Shown here: positions 1-8,613 of the stretch, in pieces
Numbering within the stretch: position 1 is the first letter of the stretch
Layout: each line of letters opens with the position of its first letter
Source: an uncultured Clostridia bacterium
Lineage (GTDB): Bacteria > Bacillota > Clostridia > UBA1381 > UBA9506
Reading direction: 5' to 3'
Length of the DNA stretch: 64,000 nucleotides
Assembly: GCA_944393605.1 (NCBI GenBank)
Contig: CALYAO010000044.1
Coordinates: 62,001 to 126,000, forward strand
Translations under genes and position numbers: made by a program
Notes under the pieces: model-generated
What the model was told of the DNA's origin: nothing
Databases searched by the model: none
The model's input: only the letters and a program-made list of their open reading frames with translations

Positions 1-460
1 TACAGATCTCAACGCGCTCCCCCGCTGCGGTAAAGATCACGCCGTGCAGGGCGAGCGGGATGGTGGTCCACTGGTATTTTTTGATGCCGCCGTAATAGTG
101 CGTTTTGAGGAACGCCAGCTCCAAATCCTCATACAGCGGGTTTTGCTTGAGGTCCAGGCGGGGGGAGTCAATGTGTGCGATCACAAAGCGAATCCCCTGC
201 TCCATGTCCTCGCTGCCAATTACTGCCAGCAAAACGCCCTTGTCCCGGTTGACCACATACACCTTGTCCCCTGGTTTTAGGCTGTCCACGGTGTCCAGCG
301 CGCGGAAGCCCTTTTCCTCCGCCAGGGCAACCGCCTGGCGGCAGCACAGCCGCTCGGTCTTGCCCGTCGTGATAAAGGATTTGTACCCTTCCGCAAATGC
401 GAACGCCGCTTTGGCATCCATCCCTGCGGTCCACCCGTTCTTGGTTTCATATGTCAGCAT
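1..460 (-). CDS. M18 family aminopeptidase, partial (N-terminal part)
   Basis: Partial: the gene runs off the left edge and only its first 153 codons are visible. They match the N-terminal region of M18 (aminopeptidase I / aspartyl aminopeptidase) enzymes, cytoplasmic di-zinc metallopeptidases that trim N-terminal residues from peptides. The stretch IAHIDSPRLDLK (from residue 94) holds the first zinc-ligand His (H96) and the Asp two positions later, followed by family-typical YYGGIKKYQW. The ATG at 460 lies four bases past the lplA stop, with a G-rich ribosome site inside the end of lplA, so the two genes are probably on one mRNA and translationally coupled. The catalytic Glu and the other zinc ligands lie outside the window. 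Confidence 0.85.
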   Translation of the reverse strand, partial: MLTYETKNGWTAGMDAKAAFAFAEGYKSFITTGKTERLCCRQAVALAEEKGFRALDTVDSLKPGDKVYVVNRDKGVLLAVIGSEDMEQGIRFVIAHIDSPRLDLKQNPLYEDLELAFLKTHYYGGIKKYQWTTIPLALHGVIFTAAGERVEIC

Positions 461-464
461 GGTG

Positions 465-1448
465 TCATACCCCCATCCATGTAAAAAATTCAGACAACTT
501 GATGCCTGTAAAATATGCGTCTATTGGTATAGTATGGACGACTTGTTCCATTTCATACCTGGTGCGGTGGATTCCGACCAGCCGCTTGGCCAGCTCCGAC
601 ACGTCCCGGCGGGAGAAAAAGTCCCCGTAAAATCGGACGTCCTCCATGACGCCGCCGTCTCCCACGCGCAACGCGGCTTCCACGGTACCGCCGTCAAAGC
701 GGAGGGTCCGGGTTTCGTCATACCGTGGCGAATATCCATAATTCCACGCCCAGGTTCCATATTTTTCCTTCGCCAGCTGCCGGATATCCGCCTCATGGGG
801 CGCCAGGCTGTATGAGACGCAGTCGGGCAGGTGAGCGAGAAGATAGTCGGATAGCTGCGCAAAAAATGCGGCGGCAGGCAGGCGGACCGGCAGGTGCTCT
901 GCGATGTTGGTCACGCGGCTGCGCACCGAAGCAATGCCCTTGGAGCGCACCTTGTCGAGCGGGACGCGGAGCACCCCGGCCAGCACATCTGGAACGGTGT
1001 CGTACAGCAGCGTCCCATGGTGGAGCAGGCGGTCATGGTACAGATACTGCGCGTTGCCCGAGCATTTGCGGCCCCCAATGGTCAGGTCGTTGCGGCCCTC
1101 CAACTGGGCATCCACGCCCAGCGACCCCAAAAAATCCAGGATGGGGCGGGTAAACCGCGCATAGTCACAGAAAGCGCTGTCAGCGCCGCTGATGATAAAC
1201 GTGAAATTGATGTTACCCAAGTCGTGGTACACCGCGCCGCCGCCCGACATGCGCCGCACGACACGGATGCCGTGCGCAGCCGCATAGTCTTGATTGACCT
1301 CCGCATAGGTGTTCTGGTTGCGCCCCACCACCACGGTGTTGTGGTTGCGCCACAGCATGCAGACATCCTCGGTGAGCTCCTTTAGCAATACCTCTTCACA
1401 GGCCAGGTTATAATAGGGGTCGGTGGCTTGGTTGTTGACAAAGAGCAA
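465..1448 (-). CDS. lplA: Lipoate--protein ligase A
   Basis: Adenylates free lipoate and transfers it to the lysine of lipoyl domains (GcvH, E2 subunits), in the cytoplasm. The protein shows the hallmark RRMSGGGAVYHD (about residues 65-76) and the RKCSGNAQ stretch containing the lipoyl-AMP-contacting Lys, followed by the C-terminal accessory domain. The TTG at 1448 is chosen as start because it yields 327 residues, the usual length, and opens with the family-typical LFVNNQATDPYYNLACEE. A longer in-frame form from a TTG at 1544 would add 32 residues without family character. A consensus promoter lies upstream at 1626-1654. The M18 peptidase gene follows after four bases. Substrate preference (lipoate or octanoate) cannot be read from sequence. 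Confidence 0.92.
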   Translation of the reverse strand: MLFVNNQATDPYYNLACEEVLLKELTEDVCMLWRNHNTVVVGRNQNTYAEVNQDYAAAHGIRVVRRMSGGGAVYHDLGNINFTFIISGADSAFCDYARFTRPILDFLGSLGVDAQLEGRNDLTIGGRKCSGNAQYLYHDRLLHHGTLLYDTVPDVLAGVLRVPLDKVRSKGIASVRSRVTNIAEHLPVRLPAAAFFAQLSDYLLAHLPDCVSYSLAPHEADIRQLAKEKYGTWAWNYGYSPRYDETRTLRFDGGTVEAALRVGDGGVMEDVRFYGDFFSRRDVSELAKRLVGIHRTRYEMEQVVHTIPIDAYFTGIKLSEFFTWMGV

Positions 1449-1625
1449 GTTGTCACCCGCTTTCCGTAACCGCTTGGTGCTGTAAATGCGCTGGGTTTTC
1501 CCGGGATGGAAGGGCCAACAGCAGAAATTTTCATTTTTTTCCAAATCATCCTGCTCGTGGAACTTTTCGGTGCCTCTATGTATGCATTGCTTGGGCAGTT
1601 ATCCGCCGCAGTGCATTTCATCTTT

Positions 1626-1654
1626 ATTATAGAAAAGGAATGCCCATTTGTCAA
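1626..1654 (-). promoter_or_regulatory. Consensus sigma-A promoter of lplA
   Basis: On the minus strand TTGACA (1654-1649), a 17-base spacer and TATAAT (1631-1626): a full match to both hexamers. It starts immediately after the T-tract of the terminator of the upstream SLH gene, so the two transcription units abut. Confidence 0.85.
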
Positions 1655-1656
1655 TA

Positions 1657-1684
1657 CAAAAAAGGGGGCGGAAGCCCGCCCCCT
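1657..1684 (-). terminator. Intrinsic terminator of the 377-residue SLH gene
   Basis: Perfect 8-bp GC stem (1664-1671 with 1676-1683), four-base loop, followed on the minus strand by six T (1663-1658). It lies eight bases beyond the stop codon at 1692. Confidence 0.88.
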
Positions 1685-1691
1685 CCTGGGG

Positions 1692-2825
1692 TTATTGCAT
1701 GAAACTGGTCGGCACATACATGGTGTTGCGCAGCGCACGCAGTTTTTGATATTTGAAGGATTGGTATAGCATTTCGGCTGCCTGTGCCTTGGTGATGTTG
1801 CTCCACGGGCGGAAGGTGTTGTCGTCATAGCCGCGGACGATGCCATACCCCTCCATGTTTTTGACCGCTTGGACTGCCCACTCGGGGATATCGTTGGTAT
1901 CTGCAAAATCCAGCGGGTCCTCGTTGGGGGTTTCCACCTTGAGTGCGTTGTCCAGGATGGTGACACATTCCGCACGGGTCAGTTGTTCATACGGATTGAG
2001 GTACAGCTGGCCGTCGTCGCCCAGCGTACCTGCGATGATCCCCTTCTCATAGGCGGCCATGGCCTGCTTGCGGATATAGCCCGGCAAATCGCTGTCCGCA
2101 AACGGATACTGGGAGAGGTCCTCCGCGGGCTCCACCTGGAACACGCCGTTGACGTAGATGATATACTCAATGCGGGTCAGGAGCTTTTCGGGGTGGAAGT
2201 AGAAGCGGTTTGCGACCTCTTCCCCGACGATGATCCCCTGTGTCCCTAGCATACCGGCAGAGTAGCTGCCCCAGTGATCCAGCATGTCCTCATAGCGAAG
2301 GGGCTGGATGGTGGGCTCAGGAGACTCGGTGGCTTCGGGGGACTCGGTTGGTGCTTCCGTCGGCGAAGCAGTGGGGCTTTCGCTCGGTTCGTCGGTGGGC
2401 GGCGCCTCATCCTTGATGGTGATGGTTACCGTTGCGGCACTCTCGGAATATTCGGTGCCGTTGCTGCCCTGCCACGTAAAGGTTGCATCTCCGGTGAAGT
2501 CGGTGGCGGGCTCAAAGACCAAGGTGTCGATCTGCTCGATGGGTACGATTTGGTCGGCTGTGATGGGCGCATCACTGAGCTTTAGCACCCCTTCGGTGGC
2601 GTCGCTGGGCAATGTGACAAATTTCACGTTGACAAGCGTGGGATAGTCCTCATGCGTGAAGTGGTCAGAGAAGTCGGCTTGTGCAAAGGTTAGCGTGGTA
2701 TTTTTGTAGCCTGTTTTTTGGAAGTCTGTAACGGTTGGCTTCTGGGTCTCTGCAAACACGGGAATGGAAAGCAGCCCCGACAGGGAGATGACCAGCGCGC
2801 CGGCGATGAGTTTTGTTCCTTTCAT
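1692..2825 (-). CDS. Secreted SLH-domain protein with cadherin-like N-terminal domain
   Basis: 377 residues. The ATG at 2825 is preceded by AGGAGGG at good spacing and opens a clear signal peptide (MKGTKLIAGALVISLSGL). Next comes a ~110-residue beta-rich domain of bacterial cadherin/Ig-like type (a tail containing FEPATDFTGDATFTW is typical), a Pro/Thr/Ser/Glu linker, and three SLH repeats at the C-terminus, two of them readily seen as FADSDLPGY...LTRAECVTIL and FADTNDIPEW...ITKAQAAEML. SLH triplets anchor proteins non-covalently to secondary cell-wall polymer, so this should be a surface protein. The cadherin-like domain may bind calcium, glycan or a partner; no catalytic motif is seen. It is divergent from hpf and has its own terminator. 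Confidence 0.85.
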   Translation of the reverse strand: MKGTKLIAGALVISLSGLLSIPVFAETQKPTVTDFQKTGYKNTTLTFAQADFSDHFTHEDYPTLVNVKFVTLPSDATEGVLKLSDAPITADQIVPIEQIDTLVFEPATDFTGDATFTWQGSNGTEYSESAATVTITIKDEAPPTDEPSESPTASPTEAPTESPEATESPEPTIQPLRYEDMLDHWGSYSAGMLGTQGIIVGEEVANRFYFHPEKLLTRIEYIIYVNGVFQVEPAEDLSQYPFADSDLPGYIRKQAMAAYEKGIIAGTLGDDGQLYLNPYEQLTRAECVTILDNALKVETPNEDPLDFADTNDIPEWAVQAVKNMEGYGIVRGYDDNTFRPWSNITKAQAAEMLYQSFKYQKLRALRNTMYVPTSFMQ

Positions 2826-3004
2826 GGGTTTCCCTCCTGTATGGTTTCGATTGATGTAAAGTGTTTGCTTTGGCCGGAGCACGTTGGGTGCATGGGCCAA
2901 AAGAAACACAAAAACATACTCTTATTCTGAGGCGGCTGCCCAAAAATATGCTGGTTGCTTTTTGGCAGGGCTGGAAATTTTTCAAACGCATTTTGTATTT
3001 GGTG

Positions 3005-3032
3005 TTTAAATGGGGCACATAGCGGGTATAAT
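3005..3032 (+). promoter_or_regulatory. Probable promoter of hpf
   Basis: TTTAAA (3005-3010), 16-base spacer, TATAAT (3027-3032), about 60 bases before the hpf start. The -10 box is perfect, the -35 weak, so an activator or another sigma factor may take part. Confidence 0.5.
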
Positions 3033-3091
3033 GTCAATGTAAGCTTTATGTTACCATAAGGTTAAAATACATATAGAAGGGGTTGTTGGTC

Positions 3092-3622
3092 ATGAAAGTA
3101 ACCATCACAGGCAGACACATTGAACTCACCGAGCCGCTCAAACAGCGGGTGGAAAAGGCGATGGACAAACTTGACCGGTACTTTACCAAGGATACAGAGG
3201 CCTATGTGACGCTTTCGGTTTTGCGGGAAAATCAAACCGTTGAAGCAACCATACAGTCGGGGAACCTGATGCTCCGTGTGGAGGAGAGCTCCCCCGATAT
3301 GTACGTTTCCATAGATAACACGGTGGACGTGCTGGAGCGCCAGCTCCGAAAGCATAAGACGCGGCTGGAGAAAAAGCTCAAACGGGAGTTTATTCCCGCC
3401 GAATTTCCGCCCGAATTTGGAGACGTGGAGGAGGAGACGGAGTTTAAGATCGTCAGGACCAAGCGGTTTGCGTATAAGCCCATGAGCCCGGAGGAGGCCA
3501 TCCTGCAAATGAACCTCGTGGGGCATCAGTTCTTTGTATTCAACAATGCAGAAACCAATGAGCCCAATGTGGTGTACAAGCGCAAAGATGGCAATTATGG
3601 TCTGATAGAGCTGGGTGACTAA
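3092..3622 (+). CDS. hpf: Ribosome hibernation promoting factor, long form
   Basis: 176 residues, the length of long HPF (YvyD type), which binds the 30S decoding region in stationary phase and pairs ribosomes into inactive 100S dimers. The N-terminal beta-alpha-beta-beta-beta-alpha domain begins MKVTITGRHIELTEPLK; a charged linker follows; the C-terminal dimerisation domain is recognisable from VRTKRFAYKPMSPEEAILQM through FFVFNNAETNEPNVVYKRKDGNYGLIE. The start at 3092 is preferred over the in-frame TTG at 3083 because AGAAGGGG sits nine to ten bases upstream and the family starts with this Met. Monocistronic, with its own promoter and terminator. Confidence 0.95.
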   Translation: MKVTITGRHIELTEPLKQRVEKAMDKLDRYFTKDTEAYVTLSVLRENQTVEATIQSGNLMLRVEESSPDMYVSIDNTVDVLERQLRKHKTRLEKKLKREFIPAEFPPEFGDVEEETEFKIVRTKRFAYKPMSPEEAILQMNLVGHQFFVFNNAETNEPNVVYKRKDGNYGLIELGD

Positions 3623-3633
3623 AGGACGTAAAA

Positions 3634-3677
3634 GGGCCCCCATGCTGCGGAATTCGCGGCATGGGGGCCTTTTTTTG
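3634..3677 (+). terminator. Intrinsic terminator of hpf
   Basis: 11-bp perfect stem (3635-3645 with 3659-3669), then a run of seven T (3670-3676). Confidence 0.9.
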
Positions 3678-3807
3678 TGGCATTTGGGAGGTGGAAAAAC
3701 AGAGGATCATGGGCCGTTGGTGCCCATCGGGTGCCGATTTGTCACATGTGACAGCGCCCGTAAACGATGCGCCGCTTCGTGTCAAACTCGCATGAGCCAT
3801 TGCGGGG

Positions 3808-4905
3808 TTATGTCTGCTTTGTGATGGTGGGCGGCTGTTTGCAGCCCGGGCCAAAGCCGAGCAGCACCGACAGGCCCTCCCCCGCGAGCGTGAAACGGGA
3901 GAGCCCAGCAGGCAGAAACAGACAGGTCCCCTGGGCAAGCGCATGGGGCGCATCCGCCGTCAAGGTGCCGCTGCCCGCTGTAACCACGGCGATACAAAAT
4001 GTGCCGTTTGTATCCACCGTCAGCGGCACACCGGCACACAGCCGGTACAACGAGAAGCATCCCGTCCGTTCGGGCGGAATGAGGCATTCCGCTGCCCCGT
4101 GGGGCTGGGGGGAGAGCAGCCACCGGCGGCGCGCCTCCGCCTCGCTGACGCCCTCATATGTAAAGCAGTCCATCATGGCGGATAGGCCGATGCCCTGGTG
4201 GATGAGGCTGTCGGGCACGGGGAGGCCGGCGGGCGTGATACGCTCGGTGCGCAGGGTAAAATCGGTCGGCTCCTGAATCTCCAGCAAGAAGCACCCCGCT
4301 CCAATGGCATGGGGAACGCCCGCCTCTACCAGCACGGTATCGCCCGGCTTGACGGGCAGCCGATGCATCATATGCAGCATGGCGGGGATGTCCTGTGCGG
4401 CAAAGGCCGCTTCCCAGGCCTCCCGGGTGATGCCTTCCCGGAACCCCAGCAAGACGCTGGGGGCTTCCCTATCTGTGCGTGTGCGCAGGATGTGCCAGGC
4501 CTCCGTCTTGCCAAAGGGAGAGCCGAAGTATTGCCGCGCCTTCTCGCGGGTGGGATGCACCTGGACGGTCAGCCGTTCGGCGGCATCCAGCAGCTTGCAC
4601 AGCACGCCTGTCGAGGTGCCGCAGGTGTCCAGCGTGCTCTGGCCGAGCATGCCGGCTGGGTCGCTTTGGATGGCGTCCGTAAGGCGCATGGGCTGCCCGT
4701 CTGCCAGGAAGCAGGACAGGCCCTCATCGGGCCGTGCGACCTCGTCGGGGTTGCGCGCTGCAACCACCGAGGCGAGCCAGTCTTCGGGCAGATTGGTGTC
4801 GGGATCATCTGGCCGGCCGTGGAACTGGCCCAGCAAATGTCCGCCCTGGTAGGTGCGCCAGACGCGGTTTTCCAGCAAAATAAGGGGCATTTTGGATGGC
4901 AGCAT
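3808..4905 (-). CDS. manA: Mannose-6-phosphate isomerase, class I
   Basis: 365 residues. Interconverts mannose 6-phosphate and fructose 6-phosphate, linking mannose to glycolysis and to GDP-mannose synthesis. Zinc ligands are visible in family order: Q115 and H117 (VQVHPT), E135 (GKTEAWH) and H199 (GVPHAIGAGC). The ATG at 4905 is preceded by GGGAGG; a longer in-frame reading to 5010 has no family character. The C-terminal third is a cupin-like domain. A -10-like TATAAT lies upstream. The nearby GH38 mannosidase would release mannose, giving a plausible functional link although the two genes are divergent. A decayed copy of the 5' end of this gene lies 3.4 kb away at 8290-8391. Confidence 0.93.
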   Translation of the reverse strand: MLPSKMPLILLENRVWRTYQGGHLLGQFHGRPDDPDTNLPEDWLASVVAARNPDEVARPDEGLSCFLADGQPMRLTDAIQSDPAGMLGQSTLDTCGTSTGVLCKLLDAAERLTVQVHPTREKARQYFGSPFGKTEAWHILRTRTDREAPSVLLGFREGITREAWEAAFAAQDIPAMLHMMHRLPVKPGDTVLVEAGVPHAIGAGCFLLEIQEPTDFTLRTERITPAGLPVPDSLIHQGIGLSAMMDCFTYEGVSEAEARRRWLLSPQPHGAAECLIPPERTGCFSLYRLCAGVPLTVDTNGTFCIAVVTAGSGTLTADAPHALAQGTCLFLPAGLSRFTLAGEGLSVLLGFGPGCKQPPTITKQT

Positions 4906-4939
4906 AGGGTATTTCCTCCCATCTTTTGGTCTTATTGGT

Positions 4940-4968
4940 ATTATATCGAACGTTGCTGCCCGAAAACA
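4940..4968 (-). promoter_or_regulatory. Possible promoter of manA
   Basis: Minus strand TGTTTT (4968-4963), 17-base spacer, TATAAT (4945-4940), 35 bases before the manA start. Only the -10 is strong. Nothing else is recognised in 4969-5146. Confidence 0.4.
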
Positions 4969-5146
4969 GGGATTTTTTTTGGATTCGGTGCATTTCTTTT
5001 TTGTCCCCACAATTTCTCAGATATGGTGGTACGCCATCACAACCTCTTGGTATCGCCTCTCCTCTGGCCTTTGATATATGCGGTTGCCGAAAAACATGAC
5101 ATCCATGATGAATCTTTTCCGCAAACATTCAAGCATTGAAAGGCAT

Positions 5147-5179
5147 AAGAAAACGGCATAGCCAATGATGGCTATGCCG
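5147..5179 (-). terminator. Intrinsic terminator of the 957-residue SLH gene
   Basis: 10-bp perfect stem (5154-5163 with 5170-5179), six-base loop, followed on the minus strand by TTTTCTT (5153-5147). Confidence 0.85.
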
Positions 5180-5223
5180 CAATACGATCCGCCCCGATAC
5201 TTCGGGATGAAAGAGAACTTTCT

Positions 5224-7352
5224 TTACGCCTGTGGTTCTTCGTCAGTCGTAACCGCGCCGGGGTCAATGGTGAGGTTGGTGTAATCCAGCTTGAGCTTGA
5301 AGGTATCAAGGACGTTATAGGTTTCACCATAGCCGCTGCCAACGGTGAAGGTATACTCCACGATGTTGGTGTCGTTGTCCGCACCCAGCGAGAGGGCCCA
5401 GTCAGCACCTTTTGCCTTGTGCGCAAACTGGATGGCCATCTTGTAGTAGCGGACGCCGTCGATGGTGACCGTCTGGCCATCGGTGGTTTGGTTGTCCAGC
5501 TTGATCATGCTGTCGTAGGGGATAGAAACCTGGTCGCTGAAATTAACGGTTTCGGCCCCCTCGGGCAGCCGGAAGTAAGCATAGGTAAAGGCAACGTCAT
5601 CGGCCCAGTCATAGCTGGGATCGTCCGTGGGGCACTCGGTCAGCGCATCCAGGTCACTCTTGGCAACCGTACCAGTGAAGGTGACGACTTCCTTGTCGCC
5701 TTCTTGAGAGGTCTTCACTTCAACGCCGGGCAGAGCAATGGTAGCAACGTCATCGGGGTCGCCCGCTTCGCCGCCGCCATAGACGACACCAGTATCAATG
5801 AAGAGGTTGGTGTAATCCAGCTTGAGCTTGTAGGAAGCAAGCGCTTCATAGGTATCTTCGTTGACGCGGCCAACGGTAAAGTTGTATTCCACAATCTTGG
5901 TGTCGTTGTCCGCACCCAGCGAGAGGGCCCAGTCGCTACCTTTTGCCTTGTGCGCGAACTGGATGACCATCTTGTAGTACTGAACGTCGTCGATGGTGAC
6001 CGTCTGTCCGTCGGTGGTGGAGCCATCCAGCTTGATCATGTCATCGGAGGGGACAGAAATCTGGTCACCGAAATTGACAGTATCGGCCCCCGCAGGCAGC
6101 GGGAAGTAAGCATAGGTAAAGGCAACGTCGTCGGCCCAGTCGTAGTTGGTATCGCTTGTGGGGCACTCGGTGAGGGCACCCAGGTCGTCCTTGGCAACCG
6201 TACCGGTGAAGGTGACAACTTCCTTGTCGTCCTCCTGGGAGGTCGTAACGGTGACGCCGGGCAGCTCGATGTTGGCAACGTCACCCTCGTCGCCGCCGTC
6301 ATAGACCACGCCGGTGTCAATGAAGAGGTCGGTGTAATCCAGTTTCAGCTTGTAGGAAGCAAGCGCTTCATAGGTCTCCCCATAGCCGCTGCCAACGGTG
6401 AAGTTGTATTCCACAATCTTGGTGTCGTTGTCCGCACCCAGCGAGAGGGCCCAGTCGCTACCTTTTGCCTTGTGCGCGAACTGGATAACCATCTTGTAGT
6501 AGCTGGCATCGCCGATGGTGACCGTCTGGCCATCGGTGGTGGAGCCGTCCAGCTTGATCATGTCATCGTAGGGGATGGAAGCCTGGCCGTCCAGGTCAAC
6601 GGTCTCAGCACCATCGGGCAGCCGGAAGTAAGCATAGGTAAAGGCAACGTCATCGGCCCAGTCGTAGTTGGGGTCACTCGTCGGGCACTCGGTCAGCGCG
6701 CCCAGGTCGTCCTTGGTAACCGTACCGGTGAAGGTGACAACCGCCTGGTCGCCTTCCTGGGAAGCCTTCACCTCAACGCCGGGCAGCTCAATGTTGGCAA
6801 CGTCACCTTCGTCGCCATTGTCGAAGACGACGCCGGTGTCGATGAAGAGGTTGGTGTAATCCAGTTTCAGCTTGTAGGAAGCAAGCGCTTCATAGGTCTC
6901 CCCATAGCCGCTGCCGACGGTGAAATTGTACTCCACAATCTTGGTGTCGTTGTCCGCACCCAGCGAGAGTTCCCAATCGCCGCCCTTGGCCTTGTGCGCG
7001 AACTGGATAACCATCTTGTAGTAGTCCACGCCGTCGATGGTGACCGTCTGTCCGTCGGTGGTGGAGCCATCCAGCTTGATCATATCGTCGTATGGGATGG
7101 AAGCCTGGCCGTCCAGGTCAACGGTCTCGGCCCCCTCGGGCAGACGGAAGTAAGCATAGGTAAAGGCAACGTCGTCGGCCCAGTCGTAGTTGGTATCGCT
7201 TGTGGGGCACTCGGTGAGAGCACCCAGGTCGTCCTTGGTAACCGTACCAGTGAAGGTGACAACCGCCTGGTCGCCTTCCTGGGAAGCCTTCACCTCAACG
7301 CCGGGCAACTCGATGTTGGCAACGTCACCCTCGTCGCCATTGTCGAAGATAA
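5224..7352 (-). repeat. Four tandem in-frame repeats (~522, 522, 531 bp and a last shorter copy)
   Basis: The same point in each copy (the GDVAN or DDVAT codons) falls at 7321, 6799, 6277 and 5746, giving periods of 522, 522 and 531 bases. Long stretches are identical at the DNA level between copies, while the fourth copy has diverged most and carries three extra codons. Such near-identity points to recent duplication or gene conversion. Confidence 0.9.
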
Positions 7353-8097
7353 CATCTTCAGGCGTGGGGGTCGGTGTAGCAGTCGGTCTGCTAGTCGGCC
7401 GAGAGGTCGGTCTGTAGCCCGAATTGCCGCCATAGCCGCCGCCGTTGATGGTAATGGAACCGCTTCCGCCAGGCATGAACTCCGTGCAGAAACGATACAG
7501 AATGCAAGCCACCTCTGCACGGGTCGCAGATCCTTTCGGTGCAAGCGTGGATGCGTCAATGCCATTGATCAGTCCGGCATTGTTCGCCCACTGCATCGCC
7601 TGTACAGCGCAGTCACTGATGTCTGACGCATCAGCATACCCGGACAGGTCGGCTGCGCCCGTTACATCATAGCCTTCGTTCTGGGCATACCGGAATAAAA
7701 TCAGCGCCATTTGTTCGCGTGTAATCGGATTGTTGGGGCCAAACGTGCCATCGCCGTAGCCGTCAACAATGCCGTTGGATGCAGCCCAAGCAACCGCGTC
7801 AGCATAATATGTACCCATTCCAACATCGTCGAATTGCGCTTGGGATGTGATGGGACTGCCTTCCAAACGATGCAAAATGGTGACGATCATACCGCGCGTG
7901 GTCGTTTCATTCGGACCAAAGGTTGTGTAGGTCATGCCTTGCATCAAACCATTTTCGCGCGCATACTGAACACCGTCATAATACCATGCGTTCATAGGAA
8001 CATCATCGAAGGGATTTCCTGCTGCAGATGTTGTGATGGGAATTAAGCTCATCGACAGACACAAAAATAAGATACTTGCAATGATTCGTTTCTTCAT
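5224..8097 (-). CDS. SLH surface protein with four tandem ~174-residue repeats
   Basis: 957 residues. Signal peptide (1-25), then three N-terminal SLH repeats to about residue 210 (motifs FDDVPMNAWYYDGV, TFGPNNPITREQMAL, SATRAEVACILYRF), which should tether it to cell-wall polymer. A Gly-rich then Arg/Pro/Thr linker leads into four tandem copies of an acidic beta-rich domain I do not recognise; each contains ADDVAFTYAY, YKMVIQFAHKAKG and LSLGADNDTKIVEY. No catalytic signature is seen. A surface spacer, adhesin or structural S-layer-like role fits best, but this is inference. Promoter at 8147-8175, strong AGGAGG ribosome site, own terminator. It lies between manA and the manA remnant, both in the same direction. 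Confidence 0.85.
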   Translation of the reverse strand: MKKRIIASILFLCLSMSLIPITTSAAGNPFDDVPMNAWYYDGVQYARENGLMQGMTYTTFGPNETTTRGMIVTILHRLEGSPITSQAQFDDVGMGTYYADAVAWAASNGIVDGYGDGTFGPNNPITREQMALILFRYAQNEGYDVTGAADLSGYADASDISDCAVQAMQWANNAGLINGIDASTLAPKGSATRAEVACILYRFCTEFMPGGSGSITINGGGYGGNSGYRPTSRPTSRPTATPTPTPEDVIFDNGDEGDVANIELPGVEVKASQEGDQAVVTFTGTVTKDDLGALTECPTSDTNYDWADDVAFTYAYFRLPEGAETVDLDGQASIPYDDMIKLDGSTTDGQTVTIDGVDYYKMVIQFAHKAKGGDWELSLGADNDTKIVEYNFTVGSGYGETYEALASYKLKLDYTNLFIDTGVVFDNGDEGDVANIELPGVEVKASQEGDQAVVTFTGTVTKDDLGALTECPTSDPNYDWADDVAFTYAYFRLPDGAETVDLDGQASIPYDDMIKLDGSTTDGQTVTIGDASYYKMVIQFAHKAKGSDWALSLGADNDTKIVEYNFTVGSGYGETYEALASYKLKLDYTDLFIDTGVVYDGGDEGDVANIELPGVTVTTSQEDDKEVVTFTGTVAKDDLGALTECPTSDTNYDWADDVAFTYAYFPLPAGADTVNFGDQISVPSDDMIKLDGSTTDGQTVTIDDVQYYKMVIQFAHKAKGSDWALSLGADNDTKIVEYNFTVGRVNEDTYEALASYKLKLDYTNLFIDTGVVYGGGEAGDPDDVATIALPGVEVKTSQEGDKEVVTFTGTVAKSDLDALTECPTDDPSYDWADDVAFTYAYFRLPEGAETVNFSDQVSIPYDSMIKLDNQTTDGQTVTIDGVRYYKMAIQFAHKAKGADWALSLGADNDTNIVEYTFTVGSGYGETYNVLDTFKLKLDYTNLTIDPGAVTTDEEPQA

Positions 8098-8146
8098 GTG
8101 GCTGCTCCTCCTAAATATTATATTAATTTATAGTAAGCTTTTTTTT

Positions 8147-8175
8147 ATTATATCAGGAATCTGCATAAAAAACAA
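8147..8175 (-). promoter_or_regulatory. Promoter of the 957-residue SLH gene
   Basis: Minus strand TTGTTT (8175-8170), 17-base spacer, TATAAT (8152-8147), about 50 bases before the start at 8097. Confidence 0.65.
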
Positions 8176-8289
8176 TAGATTTATGCTTTTTCAGGGATTT
8201 GATACATGATTCGATGCATTGAAACAATTTTTTTAGATGTTTTTTACAGCAACACTCCTCTGCTAGGTATGTGAAATGTCAGTCATCCT

Positions 8290-8391
8290 TCAAAAAAACA
8301 AGGACATATACCTGCGCAGCATATGTCCACCCTGGCAGGTGCACCAGACATGGTCTTCCAGCAAGGGAAAATATGTTTTCGAATACAGCAT
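8290..8391 (-). pseudogene. Remnant of the 5' end of a second manA
   Basis: A 33-codon reading frame from ATG 8391 aligns without gaps to the start of the intact manA: 15 of the first 29 residues match, including M-L-x-S-K, LLE, and VWCTCQGGHML against VWRTYQGGHLL. The similarity is also clear in the DNA. Everything downstream of about codon 29 is missing, so no enzyme can be made. The remnant runs into an inverted repeat (8302-8309 with 8321-8328) followed on the minus strand by a T-rich tract, which resembles a terminator. It lies in the same orientation as manA and the SLH gene. Either a tandem duplication decayed, or an older manA was replaced. Confidence 0.6.
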
Positions 8392-8509
8392 GCTTCCTAC
8401 CATTGTTTTTTTGTTTATGTATTGGACGAAAAAATTCTTTTTTTGTTCCAGGTTTTTTCCTATACCGCCTAAAATCGTAAAATAATCCACGGGAATGATA
8501 TTTTTTCTA

Positions 8510-8538
8510 TTGTCTTCCTTGTTTTTCGCCATTATAAT
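8510..8538 (+). promoter_or_regulatory. Promoter of the GH38 gene
   Basis: TTGTCT (8510-8515), 17-base spacer, TATAAT (8533-8538), 75 bases before the mannosidase start. The upstream stretch 8392-8509 holds nothing else I recognise. Confidence 0.75.
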
Positions 8539-8613
8539 GAAAGAGATTGTACTCACTGGAGCTTTTTACACAACAATTGGGCAAAAATGTCTGCCCGGAA
8601 ATGGAGGAGAGCC

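Noticed and set aside
2826-3004. Promoter for the 377-residue SLH gene
   Set aside because: No pair of hexamers with acceptable spacing was convincing on the minus strand.
5419-7626. 735-codon open frame on the plus strand opposite the SLH repeat gene
   Set aside because: It mirrors the tandem repeats of the real gene on the other strand; it has no ribosome site or family character.
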